This document shows positions 46,056 to 54,970 of a stretch of 64,000 nucleotides of DNA, piece by piece. The stretch spans positions 30,440-94,439 of the forward strand of contig NZ_SRYM01000013.1 of the NCBI RefSeq assembly GCF_004793765.1, read 5' to 3'. The position numbers were made by a program, and so were the translations under genes. Within the stretch, counting starts at the first letter, position 1; every line of letters starts with the position of its first letter. Source of the DNA: Parabacteroides distasonis. Lineage in GTDB: Bacteria > Bacteroidota > Bacteroidia > Bacteroidales > Tannerellaceae. Below the pieces are notes generated by a model. The model ran no database searches and was not told the DNA's origin. It saw nothing but the letters and a program-made list of their open reading frames with translations.

Positions 46056-47333
46056 ATGGGCTTCGGAATGATTAGGCAATATGGGAAGCAAGCGATCGGG
46101 ATGTTGAAAGAGAATCGCTTAATTAGTATGATATCTATCATTGGGACGGCGGTTGCGATTGCGATGATCATGGTCGTGGTATTTGTGCTGCAAATCCAAT
46201 GGGTGAATTACTATCCGGAATACCATCGAGATCGGACGCTACAGGTGCAGGCTTTGCGGGTCTCTTACGAGAACGGTAACGTGAGCGGCGGTTCCTTGGC
46301 GTTGGAGCCGGTAAGGGAGATATTCTACCCGCTGCGATCAGTAGAGGCTGTTACAGCTATCGCCTATACGGATCGAACGCTTTCTTTGCAGGGAAGGCGT
46401 TCGAATAAGACTTATCGGGTGAAATATGTGGATGACGGTTTTTGGAAGGTCTTTGGCTTTCGCTTCTTGGAGGGGAAGCCCTTTTCTGGAGAGGAGTTCC
46501 AGTCGGGAGTCCGTCGGGTGGTCTTGTCTGATCGGGTAGCCCGGAGGCTGTTCGGATCGGATGAGGCGGTCGGGAAGGAGATCTTGGTGGACGTGACCCC
46601 CTATACCGTATGCGGCGTAGTGGAGAATGTCAGTAAGGTGGCGAATACCGCCTATGCGGAGGCATGGGTACCTTATACCTGCGAGAGTGAGTTACGCACG
46701 AGCTCTTTCCATGAGCATACGCTGGGTAACTTCTCGGTCTGCCTGCTGGCACCCGCTGCCGGGGACTTTCCTGTGATTCGGCAGGAGATCGCCCATCGGC
46801 TGGCCGCTTACCAAGCCACGAAGAAAGAGGTGAAGGTGGAGTTCCTGGATCATATATATACCCGTTTCGACTTGGCTATCGGATCGGCGGGACTGGATCG
46901 GGTGGAGCTGCGAGACTTCTTGCCGGAAACCGGTTGTCTCTTACTATTTTTGCTGTTGGTACCAGCCTTGAACCTGCTGGGCGTGACACGGTCGTCCGTG
47001 TTGAAACGACGTGCGGAGATGGGGGTTCGCAAGGCATTTGGTGCGACACGGGGTACGTTGATGACGCAGATCTTGAGCGAGAACCTGGTGTTGACCTTGA
47101 TCGGCAGTCTTGCCGGCCTCTTCCTGTCACTCTTGTTCTTGTATATCGGGAAGAGCTTCATGCTGAGCGATCCGGATGCGGCATTGAGTGGTGAAATGTT
47201 ATTTCAGCCGATGGTTTTCTTGGCGGCGTTCTTTTGCTGCCTATTGTTGAACGTTTTGTCGGCGGGTTTGCCTACTTGGTTTATCGTACGGCAACCGATT
47301 GGCGAGTCATTGAAAGATCACGAGGAACGATAA
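46056..47333 (+). CDS. MacB/FtsX-like permease, type A, copy 1
   Basis: A 425-aa inner-membrane protein with the MacB topology: one N-terminal helix (LISMISIIGTAVAIAMIMVV), a periplasmic MacB_PCD domain of about 230 residues, then three helices of the FtsX core (CLLLFLLLVPALNLLGVTRS; LTLIGSLAGLFLSLLFLYIG; FLAAFFCCLLLNVLSAGLP). It carries no ATP-binding motif. The coupling helix region SSVLKRRAEMGVRKAFGATR is well conserved. It is paired with the type B gene that follows at once. Confidence 0.9.
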   Translation: MGFGMIRQYGKQAIGMLKENRLISMISIIGTAVAIAMIMVVVFVLQIQWVNYYPEYHRDRTLQVQALRVSYENGNVSGGSLALEPVREIFYPLRSVEAVTAIAYTDRTLSLQGRRSNKTYRVKYVDDGFWKVFGFRFLEGKPFSGEEFQSGVRRVVLSDRVARRLFGSDEAVGKEILVDVTPYTVCGVVENVSKVANTAYAEAWVPYTCESELRTSSFHEHTLGNFSVCLLAPAAGDFPVIRQEIAHRLAAYQATKKEVKVEFLDHIYTRFDLAIGSAGLDRVELRDFLPETGCLLLFLLLVPALNLLGVTRSSVLKRRAEMGVRKAFGATRGTLMTQILSENLVLTLIGSLAGLFLSLLFLYIGKSFMLSDPDAALSGEMLFQPMVFLAAFFCCLLLNVLSAGLPTWFIVRQPIGESLKDHEER

Positions 47334-47351
47334 ATGTGGAGGAATAGTGTT

Positions 47352-48622
47352 ATGATCAGACATCTAATGATAATGATATGGAATCAGCGGAAGAGCAACG
47401 TGTGGCTCTTCTTGGAGTTAGCGTTGGTGGTTTGCCTGTTGTGGGGACTATTGGACTCGTTCCTGGTGGATGAGTACACCTACCATCGGCCCTTGGGCAT
47501 GGATATCGAGCGAGTGTACCGGATCAACCTGGGCCGGATAGCGGAAAGCTCTCCGGCCTTTCAGCCGGATTCTCTGAGGGATCGGACGGAAGGGGAGGAC
47601 TTGCTTCGCCTGTTGGAGTTGTTGGAGCGGATACCGGAGGTGGAGGCCACCTGCGTGTCGGTTTGTGGTTGCCCGTACCTCTCCCGTAACTGGTGGTCGG
47701 CCTTGGTGCATGCGGAGGCGGACTCTACTGATGCGGGGAGCGGTGTGATACGTATGCGGGAGGTGTCGAGTGCGTATTTCGATGTGTTTCGCATGACGGA
47801 TAAGCAGGGTCGTCCCTTACGGGAGGCGATGGAGGAGAACGCAGGGCCGTTGGTGATATCTGAGGAATTGGAGGCGATACTCTTTGGCGAGGAATCAGCC
47901 GTGGGGTGGAGCTTGAAATGGAGTATGGACGATCCGCGGATCATGCCCGTGGCCGCCGTCTCCGCTCCGATACGCGACAACCCGTATAAGGCGAGCGAGC
48001 CTTGCGCTTTCATCGTGCGCCGGACGGGGCAGGAGGTGGTGAAGAGTGCCAACGATCATCAGGTGCTCCAGATGGAATGCCTGGTACGCTTGCGGGAGGA
48101 GATGGAGGGCGACCGCCTAGATCGCCTTTTCGGGCAGATGCAAGAGCAGGCCACGGCCGGTAACCTCTACATTTCCAGCCTTACGCCCCTGACTGAGATG
48201 CGTACGGAGGCCTTGAAAAGCCGGGTGGACAATCATAAGAAAAAACTGGCCCTGATCTCGTTCATGATGCTGAATATCTTTTTCGGTATCGTGGGCACAT
48301 TTTGGCTGCGCACGCAATTGCGACGGGGAGAGATCGGCCTGCGGATGGCCTTGGGAGCCTCGCGGCGTACGCTGAAGAGCTTCCTCTTCACCGAGGGGTT
48401 GCTCGTACTTGCGTTGACGCTACCGATCGCTTTGGCCTTCCTCGTGAACGCATTGGCTTTGGATTGGCCGGACACAGCCCGCCTACCGTACACCGGATGG
48501 CGTTTTTTGTTGACCTTCGGGGGGCTTATTTCCTGATGGGTGCGATGATTTGCCTGGGGATCTGGTTCCCCGCCCGTAAGGTGGAGCGGATGGATCCCGC
48601 AGAGGCGTTGCGCTATGAGTGA
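47352..48622 (+). pseudogene. MacB/FtsX-like permease, type B, copy 1, with a frameshift in a G tract
   Basis: From ATG 47352 (GGAGGA 9 nt upstream; an ATG at 47334 abutting the previous stop is possible) the protein follows the type B copies: start MIRHLMIMIWNQRKSN, MacB_PCD domain, FtsX helices. At six Gs (48519-48524) the frame passes into TGA (48534-48536). One more G restores TFGGAYFLMG and then GIWFPARKVERMDPAEALRYE, split here as 48540-48622, ending like its paralogues and giving 423 aa. So either the last helix is lost, or the tract is phase-variable, or the base count is a sequencing error. Confidence 0.82.
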
Positions 48623-48656
48623 TCAAGTAAGTATAAATCAATAAAAACAGGATAGT

Positions 48657-49931
48657 ATGTATAAGCAATTTGTAAAACAAGCGATCGGGCAGCTGAAGGA
48701 AGCCCCGCTGGTGAGCTTGATCTCGATCGTCGGGACGGCTCTTGCGATCGCCGTGGTGCTGGTGTTGGTGTTGGTATTCCAGATCAATGCGGCGGGCTTC
48801 GCCCCGGAGTCGAACCGGGCTCGTATGTTGTACGTCTGGGGTACGGAGGCGAATCCAAAGGATGGCTCCGGAAACCGTAACCGCAGCAACATGTCGGCCG
48901 AGGTGGTGAAAGAGTGTTTCTATACCTTGCGGGAACCGGAGGCGGTGGCGGCCTACGTGAGGGCGAGCCATCCGGTCTCGTTGCCGGAAAAACGGCTTTT
49001 CAAGGAATATGAGTGTTGTTATACGGATGCGGGCTACTGGAAGATCTTCGATTTCGATTTCGTGGAAGGAACGCCTTTCACGGAGGCCGATTTCCAGTCG
49101 GCGATCCCCCGGGTGGTCATCTCCAACCGCATGGCCGCAAGCTTGTTCGGGGGCGAGCGGGCGGTAGGCCGGCAGATCGTGCTGGATTACGTGACCTACA
49201 CCGTATGCGGCGTGACGCGTGACGTACCCAACCCCTTGATGGCCTCGTTCTTCGATGTTTGCATCCCCTATTCGTGTAACGATAATCTCATGACTCCGAA
49301 GCCGGACTACGGGGAGAACATATCGGGCGATCTCTCTATGATCCTATTGGCCCGCTCTGCCTCCGGCTTCGAGGCAGTCCGTGCGGAACTGGACCAGCAG
49401 GTAAGGTGCTACAACGAGAGCAAGGTGGATTATAACGTGAACTTCCCTGCCGGGGCACTCTCACAGGTGGATTCCGCCATGGGCAGCAACGCCTGGAACA
49501 AGGTGGACTGGCAGACGTTCATGGCCGAGTCGGGGGCGTTCCTCCTTTTCCTCTTGCTGATACCGGCGCTGAACCTGACCGGCGTGGTACAGTCGTCCGT
49601 GCAGAAACGGCGGGAGGAGATCGGCTTGCGCAAGGCTTTCGGAGCTACCGGTGGCGACCTGTTGCGGCAGATCCTCTCGGAGAACTTGGTGCTGACCTTG
49701 ATCGGGGGTCTGATCGGGTTGCCACTCTCCATCCTTTTGCTGGTGTTGGGCAAGTCGTTGGTGATGAACGATCCGAATATCACCTTCACTGCGGCCATGC
49801 TGATCAAGCCGGGCTTGTTCGCCGCGGCCTTGCTCGCCGCCTTCTTGCTGAATGTGCTGAGTGCCGGGATCCCGGCGTGGCGGGCTGCCTGCGGGACGAT
49901 CGTGGATTCTTTGAGTGGAAATGAGGATTAA
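48657..49931 (+). CDS. MacB/FtsX-like permease, type A, copy 2
   Basis: A 424-aa permease closely resembling copy 1 of type A: N-terminal helix (PLVSLISIVGTALAIAVVLV), periplasmic domain, FtsX core (GAFLLFLLLIPALNLTGVVQ and SSVQKRREEIGLRKAFGATG) and final helix (AALLAAFLLNVLSAGIPAWR). No nucleotide-binding motif. It follows the frameshifted gene by 34 nt and overlaps no other gene. High G+C. Paralogue similarity suggests duplication of an A-B pair. Confidence 0.9.
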   Translation: MYKQFVKQAIGQLKEAPLVSLISIVGTALAIAVVLVLVLVFQINAAGFAPESNRARMLYVWGTEANPKDGSGNRNRSNMSAEVVKECFYTLREPEAVAAYVRASHPVSLPEKRLFKEYECCYTDAGYWKIFDFDFVEGTPFTEADFQSAIPRVVISNRMAASLFGGERAVGRQIVLDYVTYTVCGVTRDVPNPLMASFFDVCIPYSCNDNLMTPKPDYGENISGDLSMILLARSASGFEAVRAELDQQVRCYNESKVDYNVNFPAGALSQVDSAMGSNAWNKVDWQTFMAESGAFLLFLLLIPALNLTGVVQSSVQKRREEIGLRKAFGATGGDLLRQILSENLVLTLIGGLIGLPLSILLLVLGKSLVMNDPNITFTAAMLIKPGLFAAALLAAFLLNVLSAGIPAWRAACGTIVDSLSGNED

Positions 49932-49944
49932 AATAATAAAGGCT

Positions 49945-51213
49945 ATGATAAAGCATATAATCAAGATTATTTGGGCGCAACGCCGTAGTAACATTTGGAT
50001 CGTAGGCGAGCTGTTGCTCGTGGTTTGCGCAGTTTGGTTCATGTTGGATAAGTTGTGGGTAGACATGCGTTGCTACTACGCCCCTATGGGATACGATATT
50101 GAGAACACGTGGCGTTTCCGCCTCTCCCGCCTTTCCCAGCAAGCGCCGGGATTCGTGCCGGACTCGCTCCGGGAGACTTCCGATACGCAGGACTTACTGG
50201 CCCTGATGGACCGGATCCGCTCGCTGGAGGAGGTGGAGGAGGCGTGTGTGACCTTCTGGTCGATGCCCTATTCCTTCGGCAACTCGTGGGGGAGCCTATT
50301 CCCCGTGGGCGGGGATACGACGGGCTTGTCGGCCCGGAGTTACCATAAGCTGAGGGTCTCGCCGGAGTACTTTGAGGTATTCCGGATCAAGGACATGCAG
50401 GGGCGCGATGTCACCCCGTTGGTGTGCGAGACCCATCGTCCGACAGTCTTGACACGGGCGGGCGAGGAGCACTTTTTCGGTGGCCAGTCGGCGGTAGGTC
50501 GACAGATCTCCGGGAACGATGACTTCTCGAACCCTTTTACCGTGGTGGCGGTGCTTCCCACCTTCCGGAGCAATGATTTCGATCGCCCCGAGAACTGCTA
50601 CTTCTCCATCCTGAAAGGGGAGACGCTGGAGGAGTGCATGAGGCAGTTTGGCGTGGAGAACGCCGAGGTCTCGGTGCGCGTGCGCCGGGCGATGACGGAG
50701 GATGAGATGTACCGCCTCTTGGAGAACGCCTCGGAGCGATTGACGGTAAACAACTACTTCGTGCAGGGTGTCACCCGGCTGACGGATCAGCGCGAGCGTC
50801 TCCTTGCCTTCGCAAAGCGGGCAAACAAGCAAACGTTGGCCACGATGAGCTTCCTCCTCGTGAACGTATTCTTTGGTATCGTGGGTACCTTCTGGTTGCG
50901 CACCGAGCGGCGACGGGGCGAGATCGGGCTTCGTATGGCGATTGGATCCAGTCGTGCCAAGCTGGGCCGGTACATACTCATGGAGGGCTTGGGGCTCTTG
51001 GCCGTCACCCTGCCCGTGTTGCTGCTCTTCGCCCTCAACATGGCCTACCTCGACAAGCTGGATACCTACCGCGAGTCGATCACCCTGCTGCGTTTTGCGG
51101 CCACCTCGGGCCTCGCCTACCTGCTGCTGGGCGGCATGATCGGTCTCGGCGTATGGCTCCCCTCCCGCAAGGCGGCGCAGATGGCTCCGGCGGAGGCGTT
51201 GCGATACGAATAA
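49945..51213 (+). CDS. MacB/FtsX-like permease, type B, copy 2
   Basis: A 422-aa permease starting MIKHIIKIIWAQRRSNIW. The upstream 10 codons of the longer frame overlap the previous gene and are not conserved, and AAAGG precedes the chosen ATG. N-terminal helix (IVGELLLVVCAVWFMLDKL), periplasmic domain with FVPDSLRETSDTQDLL, FtsX core (FFGIVGTFWLRTERRRGEIG; LRMAIGSSRAKLG) and the complete C-terminus SRKAAQMAPAEALRYE. It gives the reference length for judging the frameshifted copy 1. The transcript ends at the hairpin that holds UAS 2. Confidence 0.9.
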   Translation: MIKHIIKIIWAQRRSNIWIVGELLLVVCAVWFMLDKLWVDMRCYYAPMGYDIENTWRFRLSRLSQQAPGFVPDSLRETSDTQDLLALMDRIRSLEEVEEACVTFWSMPYSFGNSWGSLFPVGGDTTGLSARSYHKLRVSPEYFEVFRIKDMQGRDVTPLVCETHRPTVLTRAGEEHFFGGQSAVGRQISGNDDFSNPFTVVAVLPTFRSNDFDRPENCYFSILKGETLEECMRQFGVENAEVSVRVRRAMTEDEMYRLLENASERLTVNNYFVQGVTRLTDQRERLLAFAKRANKQTLATMSFLLVNVFFGIVGTFWLRTERRRGEIGLRMAIGSSRAKLGRYILMEGLGLLAVTLPVLLLFALNMAYLDKLDTYRESITLLRFAATSGLAYLLLGGMIGLGVWLPSRKAAQMAPAEALRYE

Positions 51214-51242
51214 TTTAGTTATAAGACACTATTGTTCGTCTC

Positions 51243-51289
51243 GGCTGTCCGATAATGAAGCGAGTGTTCATTATCGGACAGCTTTTTTT
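51243..51289 (+). terminator. Terminator that contains activator site UAS 2
   Basis: GCTGTCCGATAATGAA pairs with TTCATTATCGGACAGC, followed by a T run. The right arm and loop form TGTTCATTATCGGACA (51265-51280), the palindromic activator site for the next promoter. Confidence 0.85.
51265..51280. promoter_or_regulatory. Activator site (UAS 2) upstream of the ATPase gene
   Basis: TGTTCA-TTAT-CGGACA, centred at 51272.5, which is 52.5 bp before TGGCATG at 51325. Confidence 0.75.
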
Positions 51290-51324
51290 ATGCACTGAGG
51301 CTGTGATTCAGTTGTTTACACTTT

Positions 51325-51340
51325 TGGCATGCTATTTGCT
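51325..51340 (+). promoter_or_regulatory. Sigma54 promoter 2
   Basis: TGGCATG-CTAT-TTGCT. Expected start near 51351, 36 nt before the ATPase ATG. Confidence 0.88.
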
Positions 51341-51386
51341 TATAGGAGGACATTACAGAACATTAATCATTTAAAATATTACAATC

Positions 51387-52052
51387 ATGATCAAACTAAC
51401 GAATTTACAGAAGATTTACCGTACGAAAGAGATAGAGACAGTTGCGTTGGAAAACGTGAACCTAGAGGTACAGCAAGGCGAGTTCCTCAGCATCATGGGA
51501 CCCTCTGGATGCGGGAAGTCCACTTTGTTGAATATCATGGGCCTGCTGGACTTACCTACCTCCGGAACGGTCGAGATCAACGGCGTAAACACGGTAGGCA
51601 TGAACGATAAGGAATTGGCCGCTTTCCGTAACAAGCAACTCGGTTTCGTCTTCCAGAGCTTTCACCTGATCAATTCCCTGAACGTGCTGGACAACGTGGA
51701 ACTTCCCTTGCTCTATCGCAAGGTCTCTTCCTCGGAGCGCCGCAAACTGGCCGAGGCCGTGCTGGAGAAGGTAGGCCTGAGCCACCGTATGCGCCACTTC
51801 CCGACGCAACTCTCCGGCGGTCAGTGTCAGCGCGTAGCCATCGCCCGTGCGATCGTAGGTAACCCCGACATCATCCTCGCTGATGAGCCGACCGGTAACT
51901 TGGACTCCAAGATGGGTATCGAGGTCATGGAACTGCTTCACCAACTCAACAAGGAGGACGGACGTACCATCGTGATGGTGACCCACAACGAGTCGCAGGC
52001 CCAGCAGACCACCCGCGTGGTGCGCTTCTTCGACGGAAGGCAGGTGCAGTAA
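51387..52052 (+). CDS. ABC transporter ATPase, MacB/LolD type
   Basis: A 221-aa ATP-binding subunit. Walker A GPSGCGKST (about 37-45), Q-loop FVFQSFHL, signature LSGGQCQRVAIARA, Walker B ILADEPTGNLD and switch His VMVTHNE. It is the only ATPase in the locus, so it probably energises all three permease pairs. It has its own sigma54 promoter, which may allow a higher dose than the permeases. Confidence 0.95.
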   Translation: MIKLTNLQKIYRTKEIETVALENVNLEVQQGEFLSIMGPSGCGKSTLLNIMGLLDLPTSGTVEINGVNTVGMNDKELAAFRNKQLGFVFQSFHLINSLNVLDNVELPLLYRKVSSSERRKLAEAVLEKVGLSHRMRHFPTQLSGGQCQRVAIARAIVGNPDIILADEPTGNLDSKMGIEVMELLHQLNKEDGRTIVMVTHNESQAQQTTRVVRFFDGRQVQ

Positions 52053-52179
52053 CATTTGCGTTGCCGAGTATGGCGGAGCGGAGGTAGAGACCTCCCTCGG
52101 GGTGATCGCCCGCCAGCTTCAGTCGCTCGCCGTAGATGGAGTGGTATTCGCTCGAGGGAGCTAGTTGTTTTTTATCCAT
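52053..52179 (-). pseudogene. Orphan 5' gene fragment on the minus strand
   Basis: Reading left from ATG at 52179: MDKKQLAPSSEYHSIYGERL and then KLAGDHPEGGLYLRSAILGN. These 44 protein-like residues run straight into the antisense of the ATPase 3' end. It looks like the start of a gene cut when the exporter cluster was assembled. Family not recognised. Confidence 0.4.
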
Positions 52180-52237
52180 GGTAACGGGTTTAATGAATGG
52201 TTAAGTGGTAAAGATAAAAAAGATAACGTGAATAAAT

Positions 52238-53542
52238 ATGTACAAGATATACTTTAAACAAGCCTGGGCCCTGCTCCGTCAGGAGCGGCTCTTCAGCTCG
52301 GTCTACATCGTGGGGACGGGGCTGGCCATCACGTTGGTGATGGTGCTATCCATCGTGTTTTACGTGAAGACGGCCCCACTCTATCCGGAGATGAACCGGG
52401 ACAGGATGCTGGTGATCCGCTATGGGGCGGTGGAATATGGTAATGGCGGCTACAGCAGCAGCCGGCTATCGAGCCGGTTGATCCGTGAGCAAGTGATGCC
52501 CAACGAGGAGCTGGAGGCCGTGGCGATTACCCGTGACCAAGAAACTACATTCGTACAGCCGGAAGGTTCGCCTGTACAGGAGCCCACGGTACGCATGGCG
52601 GTAAACGAAGATTTTTGGCGGGTCTTCTCCTTTCGCTTCGTGGAGGGGAAACCTTTCACTGCGGCCGACGTGAGTGGTGGGCTGCCCGTGGTTGTGATCG
52701 CCCGCTCGCTGGCCCGTCGGATCTTTGGTGAGGAGGAGGCCGTGGGCCGTGTGCTGAGCGTGAACTTCGAGGAGTTCCGCGTGGCGGGCGTGGTGGAAGA
52801 TGCCTCGTACCTGCTCGACCGCATCTATGCGCAGATCTGGTATCCTTATACCTACGACAAGGACTGGGAGATGGGTGAGATGCGCAACGCCGAGCGCAAC
52901 CCCGGCCTTGGTTCCTTTTACTGCTATGCGCTGGTGAAGGAGGGAGCCTCGTTGCGAGAGGTGCAGGAGCGGCTCCGCGAACGGTTCCGGGTCTACGGGC
53001 ACTCGCTGGGTGAGGGGCGTACCTTTACCGTACATGGTGCGCCGGACTTGCACTGGGAGAGCGTCTTCCGCTATTACTCGGGCGTGGACTTGGATCTCGC
53101 CGGCGAGTTGATGCGCTATGGTATCATCATCTTCTTCCTCTTGCTAGTGCCGGCGGTGAGCCTCTTGAGAATGGTAGACTCTCGGATGGAGCGCCGGCTG
53201 GCCGAGCTAGGCGTGCGACGGGCGTTTGGGGCACCCTGCGGGACGTTGCTGGGGCAGGTCTTGGTGGAGAACCTGTTGTATACCGTGCTGGGAGGATTGG
53301 CGGGGTTGCTGTTCTCCTTCCTCGTGGCCGGGGGGATGCGCTCGTGGGTGTTTAAGATCGGCAACGGCTTCTCGCAAGCCATTCCCGACGGGGTGGAGGT
53401 GTCGCTCCCCTTGGAGGGGCTGCTGAACCCGTGGATATTCACTGCGGCCCTGCTCGTCTGCTTTTTGCTGAATTTGATGTCGGCTCTGTGGCCGGCTTGG
53501 AGGGCTTCGCGCCGTCCGATCGTGAATTCGTTGAACGCTTAA
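52238..53542 (+). CDS. MacB/FtsX-like permease, type A, copy 3
   Basis: A 434-aa permease, the most diverged type A copy. N-terminal helix (FSSVYIVGTGLAITLVMVLS), periplasmic domain with VEGKPFTAADVSGGLPVVVI, FtsX core (GIIIFFLLLVPAVSLLRMVD; ELGVRRAFGAPCGTLLGQVL) and last helix (IFTAALLVCFLLNLMSALWP). High G+C. It starts 185 nt after the ATPase stop, across the orphan fragment. No promoter is evident between, so it probably depends on sigma54 promoter 2. Confidence 0.9.
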   Translation: MYKIYFKQAWALLRQERLFSSVYIVGTGLAITLVMVLSIVFYVKTAPLYPEMNRDRMLVIRYGAVEYGNGGYSSSRLSSRLIREQVMPNEELEAVAITRDQETTFVQPEGSPVQEPTVRMAVNEDFWRVFSFRFVEGKPFTAADVSGGLPVVVIARSLARRIFGEEEAVGRVLSVNFEEFRVAGVVEDASYLLDRIYAQIWYPYTYDKDWEMGEMRNAERNPGLGSFYCYALVKEGASLREVQERLRERFRVYGHSLGEGRTFTVHGAPDLHWESVFRYYSGVDLDLAGELMRYGIIIFFLLLVPAVSLLRMVDSRMERRLAELGVRRAFGAPCGTLLGQVLVENLLYTVLGGLAGLLFSFLVAGGMRSWVFKIGNGFSQAIPDGVEVSLPLEGLLNPWIFTAALLVCFLLNLMSALWPAWRASRRPIVNSLNA

Positions 53543-53562
53543 ATGGATAGGAGGTAAAAGAT

Positions 53563-54873
53563 ATGTGGTTAATGATATGTAAACAATTGATAAACCGCTG
53601 GCGTTCGAGCCTGTCGGTCTGCTTGGAGCTGTTATTGGTGTTCTGCTTGGCATGGTTCCTGCTGGATTACTTTTTCGTGGAGAGTTATAACCGTAGCCTG
53701 CCCGTCGGCCGTAGTTACGACGGAGTGTGGCTGGTGGAGATGGGACTCCTGCCGGAGAATGCCCGCGAGTACGTGGCTGCCGAGAGCGACTCGGTGAACC
53801 TGCCGGTACACTATGCCCGTATCCTGGAGCGGCTCTGCGCCTATCCGGGCGTGTCGAAGGTGGGGGTCTCTTACGGTTGTGCCTCCTTGCCTTACAGTCC
53901 TTGCTACAACGGCATGGGGATACGCAATGTGGAGGATACGGCCCGCACGATCGGCTGCATGGCGATGTGGTTCGACCCGACGACCGACTTCCTGGAGGTC
54001 TTCTCGCACCGCTGCACCGCCGACGGGCAGGTGGTTTCTACCGCCGATTACGACTGGGGCGACCCGCGTGCGGTGCTCATTACTCGGCAGATGGAGCGGA
54101 AGCTCTTCGGTGAGGGACAGGCCGTGGGGAGGTTGATCACGGATTCCGATGACCCTGCGGAGAGCGAGGCCCACAAGCGGGTGGTCGGCGTGCTGGAGGA
54201 CGTGAAACGCCTCGACAACGACCTGCCGCGAGGTGTCCTTTTCTTTCCCAAGCGACCGGACTATGGCGAGATTCCGGATATGAACTATTTCATCCGGGTG
54301 GCCGGAGGCGAGTCGGATGTGCGGTTCGCCGAGGCTTTCCGCGAGCGCATGAGCCGGGAGTTACGGACGGGCAACTTCTTCCTGAAGCGCCTCACGCCCT
54401 ACCACCGCTATAAGGCCGATATGGATTTTGCCTTTGGTATCACCTATAATTACCGGATACGCCTCTCGTTGTTGGTCTTCCTGTGCGTGAATATCCTGCT
54501 GTGCGTGATCGGTACGTTCTGGTACCGCATCCAGACACGCCGGGGGGAGATCGGCCTGCGGAGGGCGATCGGTTCCGGGCGGGGACAGGTGCGGGGGATG
54601 CTGTTTCGCGAGGGAATCGTGATGTTGGCACTGATCACGCCCTTCGCGCTCCTAATCGAGTCGCAGATCGTGTTGGCAGGCCTGATGGACTTGCCTTATG
54701 GTCCGCAGATGGTGCTTCCCGATAACTACTGGCCGGCGATGATGCCCTTGCGCTTCCTGCTGGTGAACATCGCCGTGTGGCTCTTGATGGCGGTGGCGAT
54801 TCTCGTGGGAATATGGCTCCCGGCTAGCCGGGCCGCCGAGATGGAGCCTGCCGAGGCGTTGCATTATGAATAA
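53563..54873 (+). CDS. MacB/FtsX-like permease, type B, copy 3
   Basis: A 436-aa permease. GGAGGT lies 8 nt before the ATG. N-terminal helix (SVCLELLLVFCLAWFLLDYF), periplasmic domain, FtsX core (LLVFLCVNILLCVIGTFWYR; RRGEIGLRRAIGSGRGQVRG) and a complete C-terminus (LPASRAAEMEPAEALHYE). It closes the permease series. The next genes are on the opposite strand. Confidence 0.9.
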   Translation: MWLMICKQLINRWRSSLSVCLELLLVFCLAWFLLDYFFVESYNRSLPVGRSYDGVWLVEMGLLPENAREYVAAESDSVNLPVHYARILERLCAYPGVSKVGVSYGCASLPYSPCYNGMGIRNVEDTARTIGCMAMWFDPTTDFLEVFSHRCTADGQVVSTADYDWGDPRAVLITRQMERKLFGEGQAVGRLITDSDDPAESEAHKRVVGVLEDVKRLDNDLPRGVLFFPKRPDYGEIPDMNYFIRVAGGESDVRFAEAFRERMSRELRTGNFFLKRLTPYHRYKADMDFAFGITYNYRIRLSLLVFLCVNILLCVIGTFWYRIQTRRGEIGLRRAIGSGRGQVRGMLFREGIVMLALITPFALLIESQIVLAGLMDLPYGPQMVLPDNYWPAMMPLRFLLVNIAVWLLMAVAILVGIWLPASRAAEMEPAEALHYE

Positions 54874-54970
54874 GAGTTAACTTACATATTTCACACATAC
54901 ACACAATTGAAAGCCCGGTCTTGTAGTGATACACGGCCGGATTGCTTATTTCCTATAAAATTGTTTTCTG

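Noticed and set aside
53632..54174. Minus-strand frames within the permease genes (also 47561-48052, 50296-50832, 52466-53053)
   Set aside because: High G+C lowers stop frequency on the opposite strand; no domain or signal can be read in them.
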